Of a stretch of DNA of 64,000 bases, positions 26,009-35,403 are shown one piece after another. The notes below the pieces were generated by a model. The model searched no databases. It was given only the letters and a program-made list of their open reading frames with translations, and was not told the origin of the DNA. The stretch's first letter is position 1. Each line of letters begins with the position of its first letter. Origin of the DNA: Enterobacter sp. RHBSTW-00994 (GTDB taxonomy: Bacteria > Pseudomonadota > Gammaproteobacteria > Enterobacterales > Enterobacteriaceae). The position numbers were made by a program, and so were the translations under genes. Location: positions 4,048,588 to 4,112,587 of the forward strand of contig NZ_CP056199.1 of NCBI RefSeq assembly GCF_013782625.1. The letters run 5' to 3'.

Positions 26009-27049
26009 ATGTCCTGGAACCCCTACTCCGGCCGCTATGAGAACATGCAGTACCGATACTGTGGAAAAAGTGGTTTGCGCTTGCCCGCTCTGTCACTGGG
26101 CTTGTGGCACAGTTTTGGTCATGTTCAGGCACTCGACTCCCAGCGCATATTGCTGCGCAAAGCCTTCGATCTGGGCATGACCCATTTCGATCTCGCCAAT
26201 AACTATGGCCCACCAGCGGGCAGTGCCGAGGAGAATTTTGGCCGTCTGCTGCGTGAAGATTTCGCCGCCTACCGCGATGAACTGGTGATTTCGACCAAAG
26301 CAGGTTACGACATGTGGCCGGGGCCCTATGGGTCTGGCGGATCACGCAAATATCTGCTTGCCAGCCTCGACCAGAGCCTGAAACGTCTGGGTGTGGAATA
26401 TGTCGACATCTTCTATTCCCATCGCGTGGATGAGAATACGCCGATGGAAGAGACTGCCTCTGCGCTGGCGCAAGCGGTACAAAGCGGCAAAGCATTGTAC
26501 GTGGGGATCTCGTCCTACTCGACAGAACGCACTCAGAAAATGGCTGACCTGTTGCGTGAGTGGAAAATCCCGCTGCTTATTCATCAGCCATCCTACAACT
26601 TGCTGAACCGTTGGGTGGATAAGAGTGGGTTACTGGATACGCTGGAGGCCAACGGCACTGGCTGTATCGCCTTTACGCCGCTGGCGCAGGGGTTGCTGAC
26701 AGGGAAATACCTGAACGGTATTCCTGATGGTTCCCGGATGCAGCGCGAAGGCAAAAAGGTACGTGGTCTGACAGAGAAAATGCTGACTGAAGCCAACCTG
26801 AACAGCCTGCACTTACTCAATGAGATGGCACATGCGCGCGACCAGACAATGGCGCAAATGGCACTTAGCTGGTTGCTGAAAGATGAGCGGGTCACGTCAG
26901 TGCTGATTGGCGCGAGCCGTCCTGAACAACTGGAAGAGAACGTTCAGGCATTGAATAACCTGCGTTTCACCGATGATGAGCTGATGAGAATTGACCAGCA
27001 TGTCGCGGATGGAGAATTGAATTTGTGGCAGGCGTCGTCGGATAAATAG
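26009..27049 (+). CDS. yghZ: Aldo-keto reductase YghZ (L-glyceraldehyde 3-phosphate / methylglyoxal reductase)
   Basis: From the ATG at 26009 the protein is 346 aa, the length of E. coli YghZ, which reduces L-glyceraldehyde 3-phosphate and methylglyoxal with NADPH. AGGAGA lies six bases upstream; the longer frame from 25907 overlaps the yghX start and is not used. AKR features are present: the Asp/Tyr active-site region (DLANNYGPPAG), Lys (VISTKAGYDMWPG), His (FYSHRVDENTP) and the coenzyme segment VLIGASRPEQLEENV near the C-terminus. It is monocistronic and followed by a copy of the intergenic repeat. Confidence 0.95.
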   Translation: MSWNPYSGRYENMQYRYCGKSGLRLPALSLGLWHSFGHVQALDSQRILLRKAFDLGMTHFDLANNYGPPAGSAEENFGRLLREDFAAYRDELVISTKAGYDMWPGPYGSGGSRKYLLASLDQSLKRLGVEYVDIFYSHRVDENTPMEETASALAQAVQSGKALYVGISSYSTERTQKMADLLREWKIPLLIHQPSYNLLNRWVDKSGLLDTLEANGTGCIAFTPLAQGLLTGKYLNGIPDGSRMQREGKKVRGLTEKMLTEANLNSLHLLNEMAHARDQTMAQMALSWLLKDERVTSVLIGASRPEQLEENVQALNNLRFTDDELMRIDQHVADGELNLWQASSDK

Positions 27050-27057
27050 GTGATATT

Positions 27058-27109
27058 CCCCTCACCCGCCCTCTCCTCACTGGGGAGAGGTTAGGTTGAG
27101 GGGCGAGGG
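27058..27109. repeat. Palindromic intergenic repeat, copy C
   Basis: CCCCTCACCCGCCCTCTCC, a TCACT-type loop, then GGGGAGAGG followed by TTAGGTTGAGGGGCGAGGG. This is the fullest copy of the family, with both the inner CCTCTCC arms and outer CCCTCA arms. It lies between the convergent yghZ and yqhA stops. Confidence 0.75.
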
Positions 27110-27113
27110 CAAA

Positions 27114-27611
<498 letters not shown>

Positions 27612-27683
27612 TCAGCAAACGAAACCAGCGCCCAGTATATCTCAACGGCGATAACAGTTTGCAACAACTAACCAACAAAACAC

Positions 27684-28187
27684 CTACACGTCATCAGGGT
27701 TAATTTCTGGGCGCGCGTACTCTGGCCACACCAGCACAACCAGTTCCGGATACGCCTCCAGACTAAACTCGCGAAAACATTGACGTAAGTTTAATACGTC
27801 TAAATCAGAATACGACACCTTCTCACCGTTAAGGCAGCGCTTTTTGATATTGTCATAATATTTATAGACTGCTGAATTCAGGTCGCTGCAACGACGCTGA
27901 GCTTCAAACAACCCCGGCGTGTCATTAATTTCTGACATCTTCATCCGCTTAATAGTGGCGTGAAGGAAGTCGATATATTCGTGATTCACCCTCCAGTACC
28001 ATACGGGCGTCACCGAGTTCATCAAAACGGAAAAATGATCTTCCCCTTCCTCTTTAGTCATAGGTTCTGGTTGTAGAGGTTCACTGGCGTCTTTCGACAC
28101 TTTCGTTTTATTGAACTCATGCATCAATAAAAGAACACCAGCGGTCAGTAATAGTAATGTGACGACCGTAAAAAAAATGCTGTTCAT
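27684..28187 (-). CDS. Unknown single-pass membrane protein
   Basis: I do not recognise this 167-residue protein. It has one N-terminal membrane helix (about residues 3-22), a charged linker, then a soluble mostly helical domain with two cysteines (RRCSDLN and KRCLNGE) and a third in LRQCF. GGAG lies seven bases before the ATG. It is divergent from a two-gene pair of unknown proteins; all three are AT-rich compared with their neighbours, which suggests acquisition. No E. coli counterpart lies at this place, between yqhA and exbD. Confidence 0.75.
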   Translation of the reverse strand: MNSIFFTVVTLLLLTAGVLLLMHEFNKTKVSKDASEPLQPEPMTKEEGEDHFSVLMNSVTPVWYWRVNHEYIDFLHATIKRMKMSEINDTPGLFEAQRRCSDLNSAVYKYYDNIKKRCLNGEKVSYSDLDVLNLRQCFREFSLEAYPELVVLVWPEYARPEINPDDV

Positions 28188-28289
28188 GGGTAGGCTCCAT
28201 TTTTTTTGATTTTAAAATTGCCTCATGTTATTGTCAACGAATCTCACGCCTTTACCAACCCCACCCTGTTGAAATTAAAGGAAATTAAA

Positions 28290-28694
28290 ATGCTGCCCGA
28301 CAATCTCGTCCCGGCTAAGTACCACATTGCGCCTGTGGCACAGCAGTCGGCGGAAGCAGAAAAAGAGGCTAATTTCACTCAGGGGAAAAGAAAACTCTCC
28401 GATTTTGAGTCCGACATATTAATTGGTGTTTCCCGAACGGGGAAATCCCGTAATATGTTGCTGGAAGAACATGATCGTCATATAAAAGACCGTTTATTCC
28501 GTGTTGTAAAAATTGAAGCCTTTGTTCACCTTCTTGAGGATCTGCAGGCTGAAGGTGAAATAGATGCCCAGACACTAAGTCAAATAATGGCTGAAAAAAC
28601 TAAAGAAATAAATGAAGCGGGTAATGAAATTTGGCTTAATCTTATTACTCGTGAAAAAAATAACCCTATATTTTATAACCTAGGGGAAGATTAA
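28290..28694 (+). CDS. Unknown protein with a P-loop-like motif
   Basis: I do not recognise this 134-residue protein. The start at 28290 (MLPDNLVP) has AGGA eight bases upstream; the longer frame from 28206 has no ribosome-binding site. Residues 43-53 read ILIGVSRTGKS, an exact GxxxxGKS after a hydrophobic strand. The rest is charged, helical and too short for a typical NTPase, so the match may be chance. It is followed one base later by the next unknown gene and is probably co-translated with it. Confidence 0.7.
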   Translation: MLPDNLVPAKYHIAPVAQQSAEAEKEANFTQGKRKLSDFESDILIGVSRTGKSRNMLLEEHDRHIKDRLFRVVKIEAFVHLLEDLQAEGEIDAQTLSQIMAEKTKEINEAGNEIWLNLITREKNNPIFYNLGED

Positions 28695-28695
28695 C

Positions 28696-29130
28696 GTGAA
28701 GGAAGTTGAAGATAACAACGTTTATTTAACTTTAGATGACAAAAAAAGTGACGAGTTTATCTTAAAGCAAAATCTCGACGCGTTGAAAAACGCTAAAAAT
28801 GTCGAGATGACCCGTATTACGCAAGACCTGGTATCGATACCAGCCACACTGGTACGCCTGAAATGGCAGAATCGCCGTGAAATTTATGCTTTACAGGTGA
28901 AAGAAGAGATTTATGGCGCAGTGATTAATGCCATTATGGAACAACGTCCTGATCTAAAAGAAAAGCTGCTGGGACGCCTGGAAACAAATTATCAATACCT
29001 GCTGGCCAGAGAAACCGCGACCCTGCGACTGACCCGTAAATTATCAGAGGGCGAGTATCACACCTCTAATGTCACCTTCGTCGCACTGGATGAAGAGGTC
29101 AGTGAATCCAAAACCAACCCACAAGGCTAA
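28696..29130 (+). CDS. Unknown charged protein, GTG start
   Basis: I do not recognise this 144-residue protein. It starts at a GTG one base after the stop of the previous gene, with GGGGAAG about eight bases upstream. It is rich in Lys and Glu, likely helical in the middle (residues 40-120), and has no signal or membrane helix. Its stop overlaps by four bases the stop of the convergent chemoreceptor gene, with no terminator between. With the upstream gene it forms a compact two-gene unit. Confidence 0.7.
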   Translation: MKEVEDNNVYLTLDDKKSDEFILKQNLDALKNAKNVEMTRITQDLVSIPATLVRLKWQNRREIYALQVKEEIYGAVINAIMEQRPDLKEKLLGRLETNYQYLLARETATLRLTRKLSEGEYHTSNVTFVALDEEVSESKTNPQG

Positions 29131-30590
29131 TTAAATCGAAACACGGCTATTGCCTCTTTCAACTGCCCTGTCTGCTGCTGTTGCTCTTCAGCAACCTGCA
29201 ATGTTTGCGCGACATGCCGCACATTCTCCTGCACACTGGCGTCAATACTGGCGATACTGCCATTCATCTGCGTAATACTTGCCCGCTGCTGTTCACTCAT
29301 TAACGAAAGCTCTTCCAGCAATGAACGCAACCCTTCGACATTCTCAATAATGGATTTCATCGTCAGACCGGCCTGTTCAACCTGCTCCACACCGTGCTGA
29401 GTAGTGTGCTCTGAAGTGGTGAGGAGATGACGAATCTCTTTTGCCGCCCCTTCGCTACGCTGTGCCAGCATGCGAACCTCAGATGCAACCACGGCAAACC
29501 CTTTGCCATGCTCTCCGGCACGCGCCGCCTCGACAGAGGCATTCAGAGACAGAATATTAGTCTGAAACGTAATTCCATCGATCAGCTCCAGAATGTCGTA
29601 AATACGTCGTGACTCCTCGTGGATCTGCTCCATGGCACGAATCGCCTGACGAACATTCTCACCGCCCTGATCTGCAACCTCACTCACGCTTAATGCCATT
29701 TCTCTGACCTGAGCCGCCTTGTCGCTGGTCTGCGTGGCAACCATATTGAGATGCTCCATCGCACTGGCTGCCGTCGCCAGCGACGTCGCCTGGTGATCGG
29801 TTCGCTCTGAGAGAGCCCGATTGCGCTGGCGCAACGACCTGGATGCTTCCAGTAACTGACCGATGTTTGTGCTGACCTGCTCCAGGGTATTGCGCATCGT
29901 GCCTAACGTCAGGCTGAAAGTCCGGGCAAATGAAGAATGCGTGGGGGGCATATCGGCGGCGAGTGTCAGAAAACCAGGTTCCCGATTAATAATGCCCGCA
30001 AGCTTTGCAACTTCACTGGCGGAGCGTGCATCTTGCGCCATACGAACCGCAAGCAAGATCAGAATCGCCGTTTGCACCACCACAAATAACCCGTGAAAAA
30101 CCACCATATGAAACCCGGCGTGCATAAAGACCACCACACCAAACAGGCCATACTCTTGCAGGTAATTAAACACCAGATGATGAACGGCAATCGCAGCCGC
30201 CCCCATCAGTAACGGACGCCAGTCGCGCCAGGCCAGGAGGGCCGAGAGCAACACAAACACCGAAAAATGGTACTCGCTGTCGCCATTACCCAACTGAATG
30301 ATCAGTGCAGACCAGGCCATCAGTATCACGGCAAAACTCAGACGTAACAGCAATGTACCTGGAAATAGCAGGGCTAGCGCCAGCGAAAGAACAAGTAAGA
30401 GAGTGCCCATACTTAAGGCCAGTGACACACCGTCATTCATGTAACCGATCCCCAGTGAAACACCCCACATGCCCCCTATCAGTACCAACATTAACCGGTC
30501 AGCACGCTGTCGTATTGCAGCCAGAGAGATGAGTTCGTGTTGAGGTGCATGCGGGTGCAGCCATGTCATCATCGCCATAGAGTTTCTCAT
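29127..30590 (-). CDS. Membrane-sensor methyl-accepting chemotaxis protein without periplasmic domain
   Basis: The protein (up to 487 aa) has about six closely spaced membrane helices (residues 35-190) instead of a periplasmic ligand domain, then a cytoplasmic signalling domain with the conserved tip ([34 protein letters not shown]). It lacks the CheR-binding C-terminal pentapeptide and ends KEAIAVFRFN. No canonical HAMP is obvious. Such receptors may sense membrane or energy state, or signal through another Che-like pathway. The exact start is uncertain: ATGs at 30590 and 30578 both lack strong ribosome-binding sites. Confidence 0.85.
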   Translation of the reverse strand: MRNSMAMMTWLHPHAPQHELISLAAIRQRADRLMLVLIGGMWGVSLGIGYMNDGVSLALSMGTLLLVLSLALALLFPGTLLLRLSFAVILMAWSALIIQLGNGDSEYHFSVFVLLSALLAWRDWRPLLMGAAAIAVHHLVFNYLQEYGLFGVVVFMHAGFHMVVFHGLFVVVQTAILILLAVRMAQDARSASEVAKLAGIINREPGFLTLAADMPPTHSSFARTFSLTLGTMRNTLEQVSTNIGQLLEASRSLRQRNRALSERTDHQATSLATAASAMEHLNMVATQTSDKAAQVREMALSVSEVADQGGENVRQAIRAMEQIHEESRRIYDILELIDGITFQTNILSLNASVEAARAGEHGKGFAVVASEVRMLAQRSEGAAKEIRHLLTTSEHTTQHGVEQVEQAGLTMKSIIENVEGLRSLLEELSLMSEQQRASITQMNGSIASIDASVQENVRHVAQTLQVAEEQQQQTGQLKEAIAVFRFN

Positions 30591-30825
30591 GCTGTGCAGG
30601 TGAAATACGCCCTTCAGAAGAAGGAATATTATTATTATCTGGCTTAAGCGTAGTGGGTATATTCCGCGATGCCATTCCTGCAGAAGATATATTCTTTCGG
30701 GATGAAATTAATTTAATATCAGCTTAACTATCAATGGATTATTTATTTTTTCTACCGTAGGGAAATAACCGTAATGAGAGGGGGCTTAATGCGGGTAATA
30801 GAGTGGAAACGGTGACGGATGACAA

Positions 30826-30853
30826 ACAAAAAAGCTGGCTTTCGCCAGCTTTT
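30826..30853 (-). terminator. Intrinsic terminator of exbBD
   Basis: AAAGCTGGC and GCCAGCTTT form a 9-bp stem around TTTC; on the minus strand a T-run follows. It lies just after the exbD stop. Confidence 0.88.
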
Positions 30854-30858
30854 CTTCG

Positions 30859-31284
30859 TTATTTTGCGGTCGCTTTCTCTTCGCCAACCAGACCAATCTT
30901 CAGGTAGCCCGCCTGATGCAGCGTGTCCATTACCCTCATCATGGTTTCATAATCGACAGTTTTATCCGCCCGGAAGAAGACGGTTGTGTCTTTCTTACCG
31001 CCCGTCAGCGTGTCCAGAGCCGGAATAACCGATTCATCTGTTACCGGATCGTTCCCCAGGAACATGGACTTATCGGCTTTCACTGACAAGTAGATTGGTT
31101 TTTCCGGACGCGGCTGCGGCTGACTGGATGACGCAGGCAGATTGACCTTCACGTCAACTGTCGCCAGAGGCGCGGCGACCATGAAGATAATCAGCAGAAC
31201 CAGCATGACATCGATAAACGGCGTCACGTTGATTTCATGCATTTCACCGTTATCGTCCAGATTTTCATTAAGACGCATTGCCAT
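30859..31284 (-). CDS. exbD: TonB system energy-transducing protein ExbD
   Basis: ExbD is the 141-residue single-pass partner of ExbB in the proton-driven motor that energises TonB and hence siderophore and B12 receptors. It has the short cytoplasmic N-terminus (MAMRLNENLDDNGEMHEINV) and the membrane helix with the essential Asp in TPFIDVMLVLLIIFMV (Asp25 in E. coli). A periplasmic domain follows. It is transcribed with exbB, four bases upstream. It would serve the TonB-dependent receptor encoded later in this window. Confidence 0.97.
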   Translation of the reverse strand: MAMRLNENLDDNGEMHEINVTPFIDVMLVLLIIFMVAAPLATVDVKVNLPASSSQPQPRPEKPIYLSVKADKSMFLGNDPVTDESVIPALDTLTGGKKDTTVFFRADKTVDYETMMRVMDTLHQAGYLKIGLVGEEKATAK

Positions 31285-31288
31285 AGAA

Positions 31289-32020
31289 TCAGCCTACACG
31301 CAGTTTGGACGCAGAATGCACGGGTTTAACAGAACTGGCATTCAGATCCAGATCACGGCTTTGCAGCAGCAGAACCTGCGCAGCAACGTCACCGAGAGTG
31401 GCTTTATAGCTACCGATCATACGCGCGAAGATGTTGTAGATAACTACCGCAGGAATTGCTGCAACCAGGCCAATCGCCGTTGCCAGCAACGCTTCAGCGA
31501 TACCTGGCGCAACCACCGCGAGGTTGGTGGTTTGAGTCTGAGCAATACCGATAAAGCTGTTCATAATGCCCCAGACCGTACCAAACAAGCCGACAAACGG
31601 AGAGATCGCCCCGATAGTCGCCAGATAACCGTTACCGCGTCCCATATGACGGCCTACAGCCGCAACACGACGCTCCAGACGGAAACCGGTACGCTCTTTA
31701 ATACCTTCGTTATCTTCACTGCCTGCAGAGAGCTCCAGCTCGTTCTGCGCTTCGTTCACTAAAAGGGTTGTAAGGCTTTTCGCGTGGAAGGATGACGTGA
31801 AGTCAGACGCCTGATCCAGAGAGCGGGCTTCTGCCAGTTGCTGCTGCTCGCGCTTAAGGCGACGCTTCTGAGAAATAAGCTCTACGCTCTTGCTGAAGAA
31901 AATAGCCCAGGTGATCACGGACGCCAGAATCAGGCCGATCATCACAATCTTAACCACGATGTCAGCATGCTGATACATGCCCCAGACGGAGAGATCCGTC
32001 TGCATCAAATTATTACCCAC
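31289..32020 (-). CDS. exbB: TonB system proton-channel protein ExbB
   Basis: This 243-residue protein has three membrane helices and closely matches E. coli ExbB from its first residues (MGNNLMQTDLSVWGMYQHAD). The start codon is GTG, with GGAG seven bases upstream. The central segment FVGLFGTVWGIMNSFIGIA and the third helix AEALLATAIGLVAAIPAVV form the proton-conducting core with ExbD. A candidate Fur box lies upstream, fitting iron repression. Confidence 0.97.
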   Translation of the reverse strand: MGNNLMQTDLSVWGMYQHADIVVKIVMIGLILASVITWAIFFSKSVELISQKRRLKREQQQLAEARSLDQASDFTSSFHAKSLTTLLVNEAQNELELSAGSEDNEGIKERTGFRLERRVAAVGRHMGRGNGYLATIGAISPFVGLFGTVWGIMNSFIGIAQTQTTNLAVVAPGIAEALLATAIGLVAAIPAVVIYNIFARMIGSYKATLGDVAAQVLLLQSRDLDLNASSVKPVHSASKLRVG

Positions 32021-32083
32021 TCTGTATCTCCAGGACGCAAATCACAAAATCTGAGCGTAATAATATCAAAACGACGTCGAATT

Positions 32084-32102
32084 GATAGTAGTTCTCATTA
32101 GT
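32084..32102 (-). promoter_or_regulatory. Candidate Fur box upstream of exbB
   Basis: GATAGTAGTTCTCATTAGT agrees with the 19-base Fur consensus at 12 positions, including GATA and TCATTA at the two ends. It lies about 65 bases before the exbB start, between exbB and divergent metC. Confidence 0.65.
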
Positions 32103-32228
32103 ATTTACATACTGCCGTAAATTCCGCTCACTTTCCTTGCGCTTACGCAGTAAAAATTTCTTATGCGTATTTTTCATAATATTTTCTGCTTATTCGATAA
32201 GCATCCAAGTGCACATTTTTACAATCGT

Positions 32229-32252
32229 GGTAGTCTGGACGTCCAGACGTAT
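32229..32252 (+). promoter_or_regulatory. MetJ operator: three tandem met boxes
   Basis: Three adjacent octamers, GGTAGTCT, GGACGTCC and AGACGTAT, match the AGACGTCT met-box consensus at five, six and seven positions. They lie 20 bases before the metC ATG, where MetJ with S-adenosylmethionine would block transcription. Confidence 0.85.
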
Positions 32253-32271
32253 AAAAACAGGGTTGGCAAAC

Positions 32272-33459
32272 ATGACAAAAAAGCATCTTGATACCACGCT
32301 TGTGCAGGCTGGGCGCAGTAAAAAATATACGCAGGGCTCGGTTAATAGCGTGATCCAGCGCGCCTCTTCGCTGGTGTTTGATACCGTTGAAGACAAAAAA
32401 ATCGCCACGCGTAACCGCGCCAAAGGCGGTCTGTTTTACGGCCGTCGCGGCACGCTGACCCATTTTTCGCTGCAAGAAGCGATGTGTGAACTGGAAGGCG
32501 GTGTGGGCTGCGCGCTGTTCCCCTGCGGTGCAGCGGCCGTTGCCAATACCATTCTGGCTTTTGTGGAACAGGGTGATCACATTCTGATGACCAACACGGC
32601 CTATGAACCAAGCCAGGATTTCTGCACCAAAATCCTCAGCAAGCTCGGCGTCACCACCGGCTGGTTTGATCCGCTGATCGGCGAAGGTATCGCAGACCTT
32701 ATTCAGCCAAACACGCGCATTGTGTTCCTGGAATCGCCTGGCTCTATCACCATGGAAGTTCACGACGTCCCCGCGATCGTGAAAGCTGTGCGCAGCAAAG
32801 CGCCAGAAGCCATTATCATGATCGACAACACCTGGGCGGCAGGCGTGCTGTTTAAGGCGCTGGAATTTGATATCGATATCTCCATTCAGGCGGCAACAAA
32901 GTACCTGATTGGCCACTCCGATGGCATGATTGGCACTGCGGTTTCCAACGCTCGCTGCTGGGATCAACTGCGTGAGAATGCCTATCTGATGGGACAAATG
33001 GTCGATGCCGATACGGCCTATATGACCAGCCGCGGTATCCGTACGCTCGGCGTGCGCCTGCGCCAGCATCATGAAAGCAGTCTGAGCGTTGCTGAGTGGT
33101 TAGCCGAGCACCCTCAGGTTGAACGCGTCAATCACCCTGCGCTGCCAGGCAGCAAAGGCCATGAGTTCTGGCAACGCGACTTTACAGGCAGTAGCGGGTT
33201 GTTCTCGTTTGTTCTGAAAAAACGCCTCAGCAATGAAGAACTCGCAAGCTATCTGGATAACTTTACGCTCTTCAGCATGGCTTACTCCTGGGGCGGTTTC
33301 GAATCACTGATTTTACCTAATCAGCCAGAGCAAATTGCGGCGCTCCGTCCAGGCGGCGAAGTGGACTTCACAGGAACCCTGATCCGTCTGCATATTGGTT
33401 TAGAAAATGTTGACGATCTGATTGCGGATTTAGCGGCAGGATTTGAACGTATCGTGTAG
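32272..33459 (+). CDS. metC: Cystathionine beta-lyase
   Basis: MetC splits cystathionine to homocysteine, pyruvate and ammonia in methionine synthesis. From the ATG at 32272 ([15 protein letters not shown]) it has 395 residues, the same as E. coli. The frame from 32137 runs through the promoter and met boxes and is rejected. The PLP enzyme features are present: [31 protein letters not shown] and the PLP lysine in [15 protein letters not shown]. It is divergent from exbBD. Confidence 0.97.
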   Translation: MTKKHLDTTLVQAGRSKKYTQGSVNSVIQRASSLVFDTVEDKKIATRNRAKGGLFYGRRGTLTHFSLQEAMCELEGGVGCALFPCGAAAVANTILAFVEQGDHILMTNTAYEPSQDFCTKILSKLGVTTGWFDPLIGEGIADLIQPNTRIVFLESPGSITMEVHDVPAIVKAVRSKAPEAIIMIDNTWAAGVLFKALEFDIDISIQAATKYLIGHSDGMIGTAVSNARCWDQLRENAYLMGQMVDADTAYMTSRGIRTLGVRLRQHHESSLSVAEWLAEHPQVERVNHPALPGSKGHEFWQRDFTGSSGLFSFVLKKRLSNEELASYLDNFTLFSMAYSWGGFESLILPNQPEQIAALRPGGEVDFTGTLIRLHIGLENVDDLIADLAAGFERIV

Positions 33460-33475
33460 AGTGCAGGCTGAAAAT

Positions 33476-33567
33476 GTACTCCCTGGATTCATTTGTGAAC
33501 ACCGCATGCAGAAAAGTCTGCACGAGATGCGCCCGCGATCAAACCAGACGGGCGAAATTGGGAGTAC
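33476..33567. other. Structured spacer between metC and yghB (nested inverted repeats)
   Basis: TGTACTCCC (from 33475) and GGGAGTACA (to 33568) can pair across about 75 bases. Inside, CGCAT and ATGCG (33503-33507, 33527-33531) close over GCAGA/TCTGC with loop AAAG and a 5-base bulge. The right arm overlaps a TACAAT that could be the yghB -10 element. It could be a leader or attenuator RNA, or a small non-autonomous element. Confidence 0.4.
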
Positions 33568-33602
33568 AATAGCTGCATATCTGCTGTTCCACAGGAAAGT
33601 CC

Positions 33603-34262
33603 ATGGCTGTTATTCAAGATATTATCACAGCGCTCTGGCAACACGATTTTGCCGCGCTGGCAGACCCACATGTCGTGGGGATTGTCTATTTCGTGATGTT
33701 CGCAACCCTGTTTCTGGAAAATGGACTACTGCCAGCCTCATTTTTACCCGGCGACAGCCTGCTTTTGCTCGCGGGAGCGCTCATCGGGAAAGGGGTAATG
33801 GACTTCACTCCAACGATGCTGATCCTCACGTCTGCCGCCAGCCTTGGCTGCTGGTTGAGCTATTTGCAGGGCCGCTGGCTCGGCAATACTCGCCTGGTGA
33901 AAAGCTGGTTGGCGCAGCTCCCTCATAAATACCATCAACGCGCCACCTGCATGTTTGACAGACATGGTTTGCTTGCGTTGCTGGCGGGCCGTTTTCTGGC
34001 ATTTATTCGAACCCTTCTGCCAACAATGGCCGGTATTTCCGGGCTGTCTAATCGTCGCTTCCAGTTCTTCAACTGGCTGAGTGCCCTGCTGTGGGTCACC
34101 GTGGTGACGTCATTGGGTTACGCGTTGAACATGATCCCGTTTGTGAAGCATCATGAAGATCAGGTCATGACCTTCCTGATGATCCTGCCGATGTTCTTGT
34201 TGGTTGCCGGACTGGTTGGAACCATCGCCGTAGTGATCAAAAAGAAATATTGCAGCGCCTGA
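33603..34262 (+). CDS. yghB: DedA family inner-membrane protein YghB
   Basis: YghB is 219 aa, as in E. coli. DedA proteins are membrane proteins needed redundantly (with YqjA) for envelope proton homeostasis, cell division and drug tolerance, and are linked to lipid carrier transport. Family motifs are visible: [20 protein letters not shown], the buried acidic residues near the start, and [19 protein letters not shown] with the conserved arginine. GGAAAG lies before the ATG. Confidence 0.95.
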   Translation: MAVIQDIITALWQHDFAALADPHVVGIVYFVMFATLFLENGLLPASFLPGDSLLLLAGALIGKGVMDFTPTMLILTSAASLGCWLSYLQGRWLGNTRLVKSWLAQLPHKYHQRATCMFDRHGLLALLAGRFLAFIRTLLPTMAGISGLSNRRFQFFNWLSALLWVTVVTSLGYALNMIPFVKHHEDQVMTFLMILPMFLLVAGLVGTIAVVIKKKYCSA

Positions 34263-34276
34263 TAACTCCCCTTTCT

Positions 34277-34303
34277 ATCCCCTCTCCCACCAGGAGAGGG
34301 GAT
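34277..34303. repeat. Palindromic intergenic repeat, copy D
   Basis: ATCCCCTCTCC and GGAGAGGGGAT form a perfect 11-bp stem with loop CACCA. It lies between the convergent yghB and yqhC stops and is a likely bidirectional transcript end. Confidence 0.75.
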
Positions 34304-34310
34304 CACGTTC

Positions 34311-35210
34311 TTAAGCCCCCTGCATCGCTCTGATCCTTGTTGCATCTTCCCCCGGCGTCACGCCAAAGTAGCGCTTAAACTCCCGGCTAAATTGCGAAGC
34401 GCTTTCGTAACCCACCCGCATGGCAGCAGCACTGGCTTTCATCCCGTCATGGACCATCAACATGCGCGCCTTATGCAACCGGTATGTTTTGAGATATTGC
34501 AGCGGCGATGTGCTGGTGACTGACTTAAAATTATGATGGAACGCCGATACGCTCATGTTCGCCTCAGAAGCCAGTTGATCAACACTAAGGTTTTCCGTGT
34601 ACTGGCTTTCAATGCGTTTGAGCACACGACTTATCAGACTGAAGTGTGTCTGACGGCTAACCAGCGCCAACAGCGCGCCACCACCCGGCCCCAGCAGTAC
34701 ATGGAAGAGAATTTCACGGATAATCTGCTTACCCAGAATACGGGCATCCAGCGGCCTGTCCATGACATCCAACAGGCGCTCAATGGCGCAGAGGATCTCA
34801 TCGGATAACGTCGCGGAGTTAATACCGCTTGCGGCCATCGAGGGCTGGAACAGTTCGTCCTCACCAATTTCCATCAACAGTTCCTGTAACTGGAGAATAT
34901 CAACGTTTAACCGAATACCCGCCAGGGGAACCGCTTCTGTCGCGAAAGTTTCGCATTCAAAAGGTAAAGGTACTGTCAGAAGCAGATACTCATTGGTGTC
35001 GTAGCGAAAGACACGGTCATTGATATAGCCAATTTTATGGCCAGAGAAGAGAAAAACGATGCCAGGCTGGTACATCACCGGCGTACGTGTGCCTGGCTGA
35101 GTGCCGTACAGCAGACGAACATCAGGCAATAACTCACTGAGGTTGTTTTCTTTATTTTTCAATCTATTAATTTGTTCTGTGAGCTGCAGGCAAATCTCTT
35201 CACGGTTCAT
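34311..35210 (-). CDS. yqhC: AraC-family activator of yqhD-dkgA
   Basis: From the ATG at 35210 ([14 protein letters not shown]) the protein is 299 aa. It has an AraC N-terminal type II cupin domain (about 20-170) and a C-terminal pair of helix-turn-helix motifs ([20 protein letters not shown] and [20 protein letters not shown]). In E. coli YqhC is activated by reactive aldehydes and switches on yqhD and dkgA, which lie divergently here as there. A longer frame to 35300 adds a Cys-rich stretch that is probably upstream DNA. Confidence 0.92.
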   Translation of the reverse strand: MNREEICLQLTEQINRLKNKENNLSELLPDVRLLYGTQPGTRTPVMYQPGIVFLFSGHKIGYINDRVFRYDTNEYLLLTVPLPFECETFATEAVPLAGIRLNVDILQLQELLMEIGEDELFQPSMAASGINSATLSDEILCAIERLLDVMDRPLDARILGKQIIREILFHVLLGPGGGALLALVSRQTHFSLISRVLKRIESQYTENLSVDQLASEANMSVSAFHHNFKSVTSTSPLQYLKTYRLHKARMLMVHDGMKASAAAMRVGYESASQFSREFKRYFGVTPGEDATRIRAMQGA

Positions 35211-35403
35211 CTTCACTGACTCCAGGTACGGTTTCTGACGTTTACAGTGTGCGCAGGTTTTCGTTTTTTCTCCAGTCCTCTGTAGAAATGGGCAAGACAT
35301 TGGCAGGAATGTGCATTGAGAGGATGGCGTTCAATCGCCACAATGAGCACCATCAGGCAGCCCCGGCTGGCCACGATTTTTCACCCACATAAGGGAACGA
35401 GCA

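Noticed and set aside
30626..30660. A GCCAGATAA element upstream of the six-helix chemoreceptor as a sigma-28 promoter
   Set aside because: It has an extra base within the -10 and no acceptable -35 at the right distance.
32161..33072. A 303-codon open frame on the minus strand opposite metC
   Set aside because: It is an antisense shadow of metC with no ribosome-binding site and no recognisable protein character.
35211..35300. Cys-rich N-terminal extension of yqhC (CPFL...CAHCK) resembling a zinc-binding segment
   Set aside because: The internal ATG at 35210 fits the family start; the extension falls in the yqhC-yqhD control region and probably is not translated.
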